Assembly: GCA_009192285.1 (NCBI GenBank)
Contig: WBVU01000004.1
Span: forward strand, 4,424,001 to 4,488,000
Origin: Morchella semilibera
Lineage: Eukaryota; Ascomycota; Pezizomycetes; Pezizales; Morchellaceae
Direction: 5' to 3'
DNA length: 64,000 bases
Below the pieces are notes generated by a model. The model worked only from the letters and a program-made list of their open reading frames with translations, did no database searches and had not been told where the DNA came from. This document shows, piece after piece, positions 21,959 through 34,682 of this stretch. Positions within the stretch are counted from its first letter, which is position 1; every line of letters starts with the position of its first letter. A program made the position numbers and the translations under genes.

Positions 21959-23746
21959 TTAAATGAGATCGGCAACGTTCCTGAAATACAATTAGCAAGG
22001 AGGTCACGGCGATAAGGGACTATATGGGATACAAACATTGGCATCTCTTCGATCTGGGTCGAGTAGAACTGCTCGATCTCACGCATCATACGGACATCAT
22101 CCTACGCAGGTCAGTTACCGAACACCTAGGCATACAGAGTGGATTGACTTACAGCAGTGACGAAGTTGATGGCAACACCCTTTCGTCCAAAACGGCCACC
22201 ACGACCGATGCGGTGGATGTAGTTCTCGCGGTTGGCGGGGAGGTCGTAGTTGATAACCAGGGAAACCTGTTGGACGTCGATGCCACGGGCCAGCAAATCG
22301 GTGGCAATCAAGACACGGGAAGATCCTGAACGGAACTCCTTCATAATCAAGTCACGCTGGGTCTGGTCCATATCTCCGTGCATGGCGGAAACAGTGAAGT
22401 CACGCTGGGTGAGCTTCTCGGTAAGCCAGTCAACCTTTCTACGAGTGTTGCAGAAAATGACTGCCTGGGTAATTGTAACAGTTTCGTACAAGTCGGAGAG
22501 GGTGTCGAGCTTCCAGTCTTCCTTTTCAACGGCGATATAGAACTGCTTGATACCTTCAAGCGTCAATTCGGCCTTCTTAACCAAGATGCGGACAGGGTCA
22601 CGCATGAATTTTGTGGTAACCTCCAACACATCTTGAGGCATAGTGGCGGAAAGAAGAACGACTTGAGTTGACTGAGGGAGCAGCTGGAAGATGTCGTAAA
22701 TTTGCTCCGTGAATCCACGCTTGAGAAAGAAATGATGTTAGCAGAATTTGGGGGAAATCATGCGCCCGGTTGTGGTCTACATACGGACAACATCTCATCA
22801 GCCTCATCAAGGACGAAGAGCTTGATGGCGTCAGTCTTCAAAGCGCGGCGCTGGATCATGTCATGGACACGTCCGGGAGTTCCGACAACGACATGAACGC
22901 CATCCTGGAGAATCTTCATGTCGTCACGGACGACAGTTCCTCCGATACAGGCATGGCACTCAACGTTCATGAAGTCACCGATGGCGACAACGACCTTCTG
23001 AATCTGTTGAGCAAGCTCACGGGTAGGAGCCAAAATCAACGCCTGGCATTGCTTGAGGTTAAGATCGATTTTCTGAAGAACGGAAATGGAGAAAGTGGCG
23101 GTCTTTCCGGTTCCTGACTGAGCCTGGGCAATAACATCGCGGTCTGGCGTAAAGACAATTTAGTGAGAAAACCGCGGATATTTTTACACAATATGCACCC
23201 ATAGTGGTTGTCATGCAAAGTGGGGTGGGATGGTGGGGCAAAAAGAGGGGTAGTACTCACTGTTGATAACAGGGAGAATCGCACGTTGCTGGATAGCAGA
23301 GGGGCGCTCAAAACTATTTGATAGTGAGAATAATCCAAATCAAAAAATTTGCTGATTTTGATCTTCTTACCCATAAGCATAAATACCTATATCAAAAATG
23401 TTAGCATGGGAAATGTTGTCTTGGCAGCGCACAACAGCACTGCAGGAACATCAAACCAAGATATCCAAACTAACCTCTCAAAAGTTCAGGCTTAAGATCC
23501 ATGCTATCGAAGTTATCGACAGTCTCATCGTAGTTGGACTCGATTTGTCCCTAGAAGTAGAATATTATGTGAGTTGAAGTGTCTAATAGCCCCTCCAAAG
23601 ACAGCCCCGTAGCCATGTCCTGTGAGGCAAAGATCCCAGAGCGTAAAGAGCAGTATATGGGAAGTCATGGCGCAAGGGGAGGTGATCTGGGTGTAAGAGG
23701 AATTTTTGGGGCTTACCTCGACGTCTTTCAAGCCCTCGGTGGCCAT
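21959..23746 (-). CDS. TIF1: Translation initiation factor eIF4A (DEAD-box helicase)
   Basis: Eight exons on the minus strand: 23746-23717, 23550-23475, 23386-23371 (16 nt), 23313-23261, 23143-22785, 22719-22153, 22101-22037, 21980-21959; 395 aa, the canonical length. All helicase motifs are present: the Q motif [17 protein letters not shown] (Walker A), [19 protein letters not shown] in [36 protein letters not shown] and [13 protein letters not shown]. The C terminus reads EEMPMNVADLI; the Asn codon is only reached by using the donor AT|GTTTGT for the last intron. eIF4A unwinds 5' UTR structure within eIF4F. The gene is unusually rich in introns for its size. It is divergently transcribed from the JmjC gene. 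Confidence 0.97.
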
Positions 23747-24262
23747 GTTGGGTGGTAATGCGGTTTTTTTCTTGGTTTAATTCTAAAAATATTAGTCGTC
23801 GTTCCCTGGAAAACCCTAGCCAGAAAATCAAAAACGCATACTCTGTAAAGCAAATGGCTATCAAAGGAGTCTCTGCTGATAGAAGAGACTGGAGTGTGGT
23901 GGATGATGGTTGTAAAGTTGGTGAGATGAGAGGAGAAATGGAGGGGAGGGGGGACAGCAGTTCAAATAAAGCAAAGCAAAAAAAAAAAAAAAACGAGGGG
24001 TGCCCACAAGTGCAGACTGTTTTTTTTCCCAAGCGATGTAACCCGCCACATTCCCCCCCCCACTACCTAATTCAGCCACTTATATCAAGGATAGAATAGA
24101 TCTACCAACTTCAAATATTATCCTATGTTAAGAGTTCCGTTAGGGACGTAATATTAAGCTACTTTGCCCGAAGTGGTAGAAGGTACAAGCCACATTCACA
24201 CCGCGAATAAGTAAAACCTTACATCACACAACCAAAAAAACGATACAAAGTACGACAAAGTG
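23747..24262. promoter_or_regulatory. Divergent promoter eIF4A / F-box-JmjC
   Basis: A 0.5-kb head-to-head region. It holds an A15 run (about 23978-23992) and CT-rich stretches on the minus strand, consistent with a strong housekeeping promoter for eIF4A. No defined factor site was recognised. Confidence 0.5.
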
Positions 24263-26005
24263 ATGGCACCTTCAACAACTCTTGCAGATCCTATATCCCC
24301 TCCACCATCAAAACGCCAGAAAATATCATCAGTGGTGCCTAGAGGAAACACAGAACCCGGTTGCCCTTCAATCACCAGAGAAAATTATTTTGAGGATACA
24401 GCGACTATTCAGCAGAGTATTACAATTTCTCTCCATCCTCTTCGGATAAAGCCCAGCGGAAATGCCTACACCTCGGAGACGAATCTCCGTGACATCTCAA
24501 CGGGATCATTTGCAGTATTTCCCGACGAATTGATCATCGATATATTGGGATATTTAGATGCCCACGGCCTTACTCAACTGGGATTGACGAGTAAGGGTCT
24601 TTATGCCTTTAGTCGTCACGAAGAGCTATGGAAATCGTTGTTTATAGAGTATGCACAGTTTCCACATTCAGAATCGAAGCTTCATAATATCAATTCTATC
24701 CACCTTCCTTGCCCCTCAGATTAGATTATCCTCGACGTATTTCTAACCATGCACCCCTTAGATCACCTATGTCTAAGCTTCCGTTCACTTGGCGTGGAAC
24801 TTGGCGTCGAACATATCTATCATTACCTCGTAGCAAGGAGATTCTGATACCAACTCCAAACCTATTTTCTGATACCCTTCATAGGCCTTTTCACATGTCT
24901 CAAATTTCACTTAAGCCCTTTACTTCGAAGATCCCTTTACAAAATGCTATCATCTGCCTCCCCGAAATGACCGCAGAGGATTTTAACAAAGAGTATTCCG
25001 CTACACCATTTATTCTAACACGTCCAGTTAAGGATTGGCCGGGATATAAGGAATGGACGATTGCTTCCTTAGTAGACCGGTACTGTAATGTCCGCTTCCG
25101 TGCCGAAAGTGTAGATTGGCGACTCGGTGATTATTACAATTATATGGAAGATCAAATGGATGAAAGTCCGTTGTATCTTTTTGATCGGGCATTCGTAGAG
25201 AAGACAAATGGAGAGATGGGGCGTGGGTTTGTAGTCCCCGAGTGCTTTGGAAAAGATTATTTTGAAGTCCTTAGAGAAGAAAGACCTGATAGGCGGTGGA
25301 TGATCCTGGGGCCTGAGCGCAGCGGTAGTACTTTCCATAAAGTAAGAAGCCGTTGATCCCTCTTGTTTGTTTTGGGAGAAGTTGGTGGCCCTAATAACCG
25401 TGGATAGGATCCAAATGCGACCTCAGCCTGGAATGCTGTGATTGAAGGAGAGAAATACTGGATAATGTTCCCTCCAGGGTCTCCTCCACCTGGAGTCTAT
25501 GAATCTGAGGACCACAGCGAAGTTACATCGCCATTGAGTATCGCAGAGTGGCTTGTAGGCTTTCACCATGAGGCAAGGAGAACAAAAGGGTGTCGAGAGG
25601 GTATTTGTAGAGCTGGAGAGATATTATACGTCCCATCAGGTAGTTTTTATCATAAAAATAGTCATCGTTGCATTTAATAACGTCTATATAGGGTGGTGGC
25701 ATCTTGTAGTGAATCTTTCGCCGTCACTCGCGTTGACCCAGAATTTCATACCGCCGACTCAGTTGTCGGCCGCGATAGAGTTCCTACGAGATCAACCGGG
25801 ATCAGTATCCGGGTTTAATACGAAGAGAGTGAAGGATCCGTATAGGTTATTCATGGAAAGGATGGAGGAGCAGTACCCAGTGGAGCTTCGGACGGCTTTG
25901 GAAAGGCTAGAGAAAAAGAAAAAGACAAAATGGGACGCGCTGAGTGATACCAAGGGGCAAGGCTTTAGTTTTGGCTTTGGATACGGAGATAGTGATGACG
26001 AATGA
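24263..26005 (+). CDS. F-box plus JmjC (JMJD6-like) oxygenase
   Basis: Exons 24263-24648, 24762-25341, 25408-25639, 25692-26005; 503 aa. An F-box occupies residues about 83-130 (FPDELIIDILGYLDAHGLTQ and on to the ELWKSLF segment). A JmjC/cupin-8 domain follows: TPFILTRPVKDWPGYKEW, WMILGPERSGSTFHKDPNAT with the Fe(II)-binding His-x-Asp split by intron 2, the downstream lysine in KYWIMFPPG, and the second iron-binding His in GWWHLVVNL, whose Gly codon spans intron 3. The JmjC part is closest in motif to JMJD6, a 2-oxoglutarate-dependent lysyl hydroxylase also described as an arginine demethylase. The F-box suggests an SCF ubiquitin-ligase link. The tail is Lys-rich then Gly/Asp-rich. Confidence 0.9.
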
Positions 26006-26195
26006 AGTTGAAAGTATTCACTGCTGACAATTTGATGGCCTTTATGCCTAAGCGCGGTAAACACATCTACAATATGGAGCCACCGACTTTATTACGCCGA
26101 GGTTTTGTATGTAAAGCAATGTATCGATTAGAAAAGCGCCAGATATATGGTACACAAAATTATACACATTGAAAGAAAAGAAAAGAAATGGAACC

Positions 26196-27156
26196 CTAAT
26201 CATCAATACCACCCCATTCTTCATCTTCCATCTCTTCGTCCTCATCTTCGCTTTCGGGCTCAGGGTCAACAACCTTTTTCTTAACCTCACCTTTAGGCGC
26301 CTTTTCAAATCCCCAGTTGGCCAACCTCTCGTCAAGCAACAGTTCTTTCGCTTTTACTCTAACCATTTTAGTCGGCGACTTTATGATCAATATTTGAAAA
26401 GGCTCTACTAGCTGTTCAACGGGCAACGGGTGATCTTTCATATCTTCTGGGCCCAGTTTCTCCAGCTCTTCCACAAAGATATCTGTCAAATGGAATCGAA
26501 GGCCGTTAGGCACCTTATTGTCAGTCGGACTAACATGTGATACCTGTTAGCTCACTTCTCCGCAGGATATCCGCAGATTAAACCAAGAACTCACTTGAGG
26601 GGAACCTCCTTCATGACCTTCACAATGCTCTCAACAAGGCCAGCATCCCAATTCCTTCCGCGCATGTACCTAAAGCTACTCGCCAGGTACACTCTGACAA
26701 GCAGCAAGAACTTGTCCATCCTTAACACGTCAATCCCGTTCCATTCCCGGACCATAGTGATCCAAAACGCTTCAAGAAACAACACAAAGTTCTTCTCCTC
26801 CATTGGCGTCAAAAGCTCTGCCAGGTCGGCAGCGAGTCGCTGCTGAGTCCGTGGACGATCCGACAACCACATACCTATAAAGCTATCTTTCAGTATTCTA
26901 GGCGCAGAAATACCACCCGCTTGCGCAACCTACAGTAAAAAAGCCCTTTCCATAGCTTCAAAAGCTCTATTTGTGTAAAATTCCGCTGTGAGGAGAGGTA
27001 ACTGCGCAGTGACGCTACAGCTTTATCGCGGGTTGGTCGGTCTATCCTAAAGTGTTAGAGATTATAATATTATTTCGTAAAACTTAGCAAAATAGCCTTA
27101 CCATTTGCCGCTAATTGCTTCACAAATGGTGCTTGCTGAAGTTTTTGGTCGGCCAT
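26196..27156 (-). CDS. RRP1: rRNA processing protein Rrp1 (NNP-1/Nop52)
   Basis: Minus-strand exons 27156-27102, 27041-26934, 26874-26595, 26529-26196; 258 aa, like fungal Rrp1. Conserved segments: PFVKQLAANDRPTRDKAVAS, WKGLFYCMWLSDRP, RMDKFLLLVRVYLASSFRY, and VPLNPTDNKVPNGLRFHLTD, the last spanning intron 3. The acidic C terminus (PEPESEDEDEEMEDEE) is typical of nucleolar proteins. Rrp1 takes part in 27S pre-rRNA processing for the 60S subunit. Two of its three introns are spliced at the second of two closely spaced AGs; using the first would break the frame. Confidence 0.94.
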
Positions 27157-27635
27157 TTGAAGGATTTCGCGATAGTGGGGTGCTGGAGAAAAAAAAAGTT
27201 ATGATTTAGATGCAATGAGCCTCATTTTTTGCGGCCGGGTAACCACGCTACATTTATTATTTACAGCGGGAGTTGCCGAGGCTTACATGTATCCTCCAAT
27301 ATAACGAAAACTTATCAAAGGTCCCTTACGGAGTATGCCCCCCTAGTGCTAATCGATAGTATCGAGTGATATTACATGGGGAAATACACCTACACTCAGA
27401 AGTATTGACGTGTGTATTCATGCGTTCATTCAACATACAGCCTATGCCTTCTTACAGAAAAAAAATCCCACACAAAACACCACAAATAAAAGAATGGGGA
27501 AGACATTGGTCAACCCCTTCGATAGGATATATATTGTGAGTTCGTGGAGAGGGAACCATCGTCATCAAATTCAATCATAATTCGCCTGTTAGTGCCCCAA
27601 TAAAACAAACCTTAGACAGAAATATACGTGATTAT
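27157..27635. other. Spacer between RRP1 5' end and COQ6 3' end
   Basis: Holds the RRP1 promoter and COQ6 3' UTR. One TACATGTA at 27284-27291, about 130 bp upstream of the RRP1 start. Nothing else recognised. Confidence 0.5.
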
Positions 27636-29305
27636 CTAGATGCCCCCAGACGCCTGCTTCATAATTGAAGACTTCAATCCAGTCATAGCATCGACCGCGC
27701 TCAATCCAAAAGATCTTAATGCTACGATTGGGGGATATGTGGTTCCATAGAGCTTATGAAGCTTATCAACGACACCCAACATAAGATGGTTTTTGAAGTA
27801 TTGTTCGGAGTAGTATGGTTCAAGAGAAAGAACGGAACCTTGGGCGCAACGTCAAAGAGTGTCAGGTATGAAGCACCAAAAGTAGGGACATGCTTACCAA
27901 TATCCTGCCCGTTCTGCACAGCTGTCTCAACGGTCTTGATTAAAGATTGAACGTCGCCGATTCCTTGGTTCAATCCCTGGCCAGCAAGCGGATGAACGGT
28001 GTGCGCAGCATCTCCAATCAGCGCAACCCGCTCCCCGATATACGTATCGGCGTGCCTTAACTTTAACGGGAATGAGGCAACTGATTTATCTTGTACCCCT
28101 ACAATCCTTCCAGGGACACGAGTATAATCGAATTGGGTCACTGATTCTCTCCACTGCACTTCTCCTGCAATTCCGGAATCAAGATCTTTAATGAAGTCGA
28201 TATCCACATGGCTCAGCCTGAAAGCTGCGTTAATCATAGCAGCCATATCTTCAGGCGCTAAAGTCTTTAGCTTTGCTGCATTCTGAGGGGTTGTGGACCA
28301 TACGAGGGTTGCAAAGTCACCAGGAAGCTACGAGTTATTAGTATCGCAAAAATAATAGAAACTCGATAGAACTCACAGGTAACAAAGCCACCGGCCCTGA
28401 TGGCAAGAATCTTTGATATGCCGTTTTTTCCATTCCCAAGAAGCTCCCCTCGGCCAATTTTACAGTTGCAACCACACCGTGGCGATCATAATCCCATCCG
28501 CGACTCTCAATTCCAGCGAACGTTCTGACAGGCGAATTTGCACCATCCGCGCCGACCAGCAATCTCGCTGTTAGCTTTCTCCCGCCTGTAATCTGTACTG
28601 TAGGCCATGTTCGCAGATCGAGCTCCCCATTGTCTTCCCCAAAAGAAATGTTCTCAACGCGGGTCTTATCAATCACCTCTACTCCACCCAGCTCGGATAA
28701 GCGTGAGAGTAATCCATGCACAAGGTTGGTATTCTCAGTCATGTATGCGATTGTTTCACTGGCGGATGAATTCCAGTTGAATTCAATTCGAGAGCCGGAA
28801 ATTCCATCCCAAACCTACGCAAAGTTATTAGTAATTCGGCCTTTGAAAATCAGCAGAAACTCTGACCTGCATGCCATGATACGCCTGAACACGATCACGA
28901 TCTACGTGCTTCCATGCCCCAATATCCGTCAAAAACCCAACCGAACCTGGTGTCAGTGAGCTGACTCTGTTTGAAAATGTCTGTGGCTCAGGCTTCCAAT
29001 CTCTCCCGGGAGCCAAATCGAAACCCTCAACAAGCGCAACGCGAAGCCCATTTGCTACACTTGATGAACCTACAACACGAATCAGATTTTATCCCTGTGA
29101 ACTAGGGTATGGACATACGCAGAGAGCTCGCCAACGATAGTCCTGCCGGCCCACCACCAACAACAACAACGTCGTATAGATCTGCCTTAGTTGCAGTGGC
29201 ATAGTTTCTCTTCGCATGACTTATGCGAGGCCTAATAGTACCAAGGTTTGCTCGCAGGGCAGATATTACTGCAGGGTACTGTCGTAGGGACCTTATAGAA
29301 CTCAT
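27636..29305 (-). CDS. COQ6: Ubiquinone biosynthesis monooxygenase COQ6
   Basis: Minus-strand exons 29305-29119, 29069-28867, 28814-28377, 28327-27898, 27838-27636; 486 aa. The N terminus is Arg/Ser/Ala-rich (MSSIRSLRQYPAVISALRAN), a probable mitochondrial targeting sequence. FAD-binding motifs: VVVVGGGPAGLSLA (Rossmann dinucleotide fold, residues about 46-59), RLLVGADGANSPVR (the DG motif), and GDAAHTVHPLAGQGLNQGI (the GD motif). Coq6 hydroxylates the C5 position of the benzoquinone-ring precursor in coenzyme Q synthesis on the matrix face of the inner membrane. All four introns (49-59 nt) are in frame and the family's C-terminal segment (YYSEQYFKNHLMLGVVDKLH) is complete. Confidence 0.96.
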
Positions 29306-29779
29306 TTTGTTGTGTAAACTCGTGATAAGAACTCATTGGGAGAGAGTGTGGGGTTAGCGAACGTTGTTACTGGCAGATATCCTTATGTGAATCAATAATA
29401 CCCCTCTTCTTTCCTGCGTACTATTGATTGGTACCGCTAACAGGAATTATGCCAAGATTTTCGTAAATGTATGTAGTCCTCTAATTTTTTTATCAAAAGG
29501 ACTAGATATTTAACTGCATGTAATCCCGCACCTGCCAGGTAACAGTTCGATTGATATGCGAACAAGAATAAATACATGCACGCTTAACAATAAAACAAGA
29601 CGCCGCCACAAAAATAGAGAATTAGGTAAAGGTACATGTATCTATGGCTTCTTTTCCTGAATCCTAAACTTTGAACATCTTTATAAAGGCAAGTGCGGAA
29701 AACGAGATACCAGATCAACTCAAAAAAAGGGATACATCCAAAACAAATGTGATATATTTGAAGCGGCTCCTACCAAGCA
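29306..29779. other. Spacer between COQ6 5' end and CaM kinase 3' end
   Basis: AT-rich, one TACATGTA at 29633-29640. No gene seen. Confidence 0.5.
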
Positions 29780-31278
<1,499 letters not shown>

Positions 31279-32727
31279 TGCACGAGGAGTAGTTGATTTG
31301 TATCAGGTTGAGTATTTCTCACTTCTTATCATAGGTAGGCGGCTGCCCGTGCAGCTTGTTAAGGACCGAGGAAACTGGATGTAAACGATAAGGAGTAAGT
31401 AACTGAGGGATCTTGGGATACTAAGCCCGCAACAGCAAAACGATAAAGAAGATGGGGGATGATAGAGAGACGGATGAGCTGTTTAGGTAGAGTAGCGAAC
31501 AGGAATAGATAGAAAGGGAGCAAATGGAAGCTTACAACTCATATTCTCGATTATCCACTTATGAAAATATCTCCAATTACCGGACTATCTGAATGAGAAT
31601 GTGAGAGGGTGGAAGAGGGGTGATGTATTTGTTTGGTTATCGCGAGAATGAGGATAGGAAGGTAGAGGGCTGATCGAGGGATTCAGTGAGCTGAATGCAG
31701 CTGCGGGGGCGGGGCAACACTGCTCAGCTCAGGGTTAGGGGTTCTTGCACAACTACAGTAGGTCTCGGCGTCCCAGAAAATCCTCTGAGTGGTTGTAAAA
31801 GATCTTAAACAGTGAGTACACACCAAGGCAGTGGGTTTCGATACCGTGGTATAATAATTCAAGAACGCCTGCCCTTGAGAATAAGAGAATTTTTACTTAC
31901 CACTCATTTCTAGGATCTAGAGTATTCGTAAAACTGCTACATACATAGGAAAAGCTGTACATACATGCACCGCCATAAGCTGCACATATGAGATATACTA
32001 TTAGCAGACATGATCTACACCGTTAAGCAGACCGAGTTTTGGTGGTAATAGAAACCCATCAGCCCCTGTTAACATCCTTGGGCGTTGCTACCTTAGCGGC
32101 CACTGCGCGCCGCACTGGGCGCAGGGATACTCACGGTGAACTACCCGGGGGAAACAAGGACCAGTTCTGAACAAAATTTCACACTCTAGATAAATAAATT
32201 CTCAAGTACAGTACAGTACAGTACTTACTCTAAGTGTTGGTTTTGTTCCACCATACACTCACGCTTAATTAAAACCTTTATTTCCTTTACGATACCACAT
32301 ATGCTTATCATTCCGGCATGTCCTTGTATGAGATATTTATTGTATATACTGTACCAAACCCAGTCGCAACATGCAATAAAACTATCAACTGATGTACATA
32401 ATTCAGTCCCTTTCACCATGACTATCACATGATTCACTCCAGGATATGCCCTGTCCCCCTTTTGAGCCGCATCTTATCCCAACCTCAGGCCACCAACCAT
32501 CATGGCCCAGCCACGTGGATTTTCCCGCTTACCAACTGTGTAACGGCCTCTGCCTCTTTCTTTGCTTTGCCCCGCGTCCTGCTTTCGTACCTCACAGCCC
32601 CGCTAGCTTAGGTCCGGGTTTATAAAGGTCCGCATATCACTAGCTAGTCAAACCCAAAAGCAAACCAAGCTCCAAGTCGTTATTCTCTCTTTAATTTCTA
32701 TTATACTTTTCCTCTTCTCAAGCAGAA
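31279..32727. promoter_or_regulatory. Divergent region CaM kinase / UBE2W-like
   Basis: A 1.45-kb region between two divergently read genes. GTACA tandem copies (about 32207-32226) form a small direct repeat. Before the E2 start (32600-32727) the sequence becomes pyrimidine-rich. No additional gene recognised. Confidence 0.5.
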
Positions 32728-33393
32728 ATGTCACATGCAAGGCGCCTCCAACGAGAGCTTCAGAAGGTACACATACATTGAGATAGCTTGTTGGGTTGAG
32801 CTTCTAGAACAGTTACACTTACCAATTTATTAGATGCACCAAGAAATCCCACCTGGGATCAGAATGGTCAACACGGAAGATTTTACGCAGTGGCAGATGG
32901 ATATCGAAGTTCTCGACCAAAACCCAATCTACCATGGCAAGGTCTTTCGCCTGAATTTCAGGTTCACGGATAGCTACCCAATAGAAGCTCCGGAGGTTAT
33001 GTTTGTCAGAGCTATGGACAGAGGTATTCTATCCCATTTTCTCGCTCCTACGATCCTCAGTGCAGTGATAATCAACAAACAAACGAAGCTAAAACCGCCC
33101 CAGAGATTCCCATGCACCCTCACATTTACTCCAACGGCGTGATATGCCTAGATCTTCTTTCTTCTGGTAACGGCTGGTCACCCGTCCAGAGTGTTGAATC
33201 TGTCTGCATGTCAATTCAATCAATGCTCACAGGAAATACCAAAAACGGTATGGATACCGATTGTTTCACCCTCTATAGTTAAGATGTACTGATAATATAC
33301 ACAGAACGACCTCGCGGTGACGAACAATTTGTCCTTAGCGATGGAAGATCTCCCAGGCATATCACGTTTGTGTATGACGATCACACAGTTTGA
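32728..33393 (+). CDS. Ubiquitin-conjugating enzyme E2, UBE2W-like
   Basis: Exons 32728-32766, 32834-33023, 33104-33247, 33305-33393; 153 aa, a bare UBC fold. Motifs: start SHARRLQRELQKMHQEIPPG, YHGKVFRLNFRFTDSYPIEA, APEVMFV, and the catalytic region HPHIYSNGVICLDLL with the active Cys near residue 92, whose Glu/Pro upstream codons span intron 2. WSPVQSVESVCMSIQSML and a C terminus ending YDDHTV match UBE2W, which in animals attaches ubiquitin to protein N termini rather than lysines. The HPN motif of ordinary E2s is replaced by HPH, also as in UBE2W. Yeast has no clear counterpart, so the function in this fungus is by analogy. Confidence 0.9.
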
Positions 33394-34659
33394 TACCCCA
33401 AAACTATATAGGCGTTGAAATCAATTTTATAGATGCAATGTCCCTTCAGAAACAAAGAAATAAACTCTTCTTTTTTTTTCTCTCTCCTTTGTTCTCTTTT
33501 AACCCTTTAAGGCGCCAAGCTTCACACAAAAGGACGCTTAGGTATAGATATATGAGACCCAAAGTTTTAGTAGAAAACTTTTAATTGTTGTCTACATATT
33601 TATAATCAACAATCTCGGTGTACCCTAGTTCTATATTTGAGTTGATTGAATCATGGCCGGTCACTCGGATATATGATACTACTACTATCAATTGTCCCTC
33701 GAAATTAAAGGCTGGAGCCCAATGCCCTGGTGGGAGGTCTCTTTTAGGCACAAGAGTTTTTTTTTGGCGGGGTTATTAGGGCCAACATGCAACGCATGGA
33801 TGCACGCCTCAAATAACTACTACGCTTGATCCTAGAAGACAACTAAGAGGCATGTATATGAGACGAGTTTGAAGTGAATCTGGGCAATAAACATACATGC
33901 CGTCAACGCGACGTAATGGAAGTAGTGGCTTAAGCAACCTACAGCTACATCATACGTACATGTAGTTCCTACTCTTGGCAAGTGCCAATGATTGAAAACG
34001 CCAATAAAGCATCATAGGCACCCGGACACCAAAAAATACTCTGGTTGTTAGCTTGGCCCCTATTAATACCCTCTAGTAAATTGGTGTATAGCGAGACCCT
34101 TAACATGCATATGGCGCCTTCAAGTATATGCGCCTCCCTCTTCCTAAAAGGGACCATGAAGTTGCTCCATCGACCGAGGCCGGCCGTACTTAGGGCATGT
34201 GGAGTTACAAACAAATTAAATATTGAATTACATGTTTGTAAGCGCCACCATCTGTGAGTTTACTCGCAAATAGTTGCTAATAACCTATGGTTGCAGTTTA
34301 CGGTATGTAATGCTTACCAGCTGCGTGCGCCAGAGTTACGTAAATTATCATATCAGGCTTATCAGTTGCTATGTATGTACCAGATAGAAGCGGCGCGTAG
34401 GTGAATCATGCGTCGTATATTTGATGGTAGTATCCATAGGATAGTGAGTACAGGGGTATGGAATGTTGATATCAAATTGAAGCCAATTACAGGATAGATA
34501 TCTTATCATAAAACAAACCTATGTAAGGGTAAATCTCCGAGTAGGCCTTACTCCAAGTGTTTGCTGGCCAAAATGTCGGCCTGATATTCCACACCCGTGG
34601 GATGGAGCCTTACAAGTACAATTGGAGAGTAGTCTGGAAAGCTGCATGAGCATGGTATG

Positions 34660-34682
34660 ATCAATCAATCAATCAATCAAAT
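34660..34682. repeat. (TCAA)n microsatellite
   Basis: Five to six uninterrupted ATCA/TCAA units within AT-rich spacer. Confidence 0.8.
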
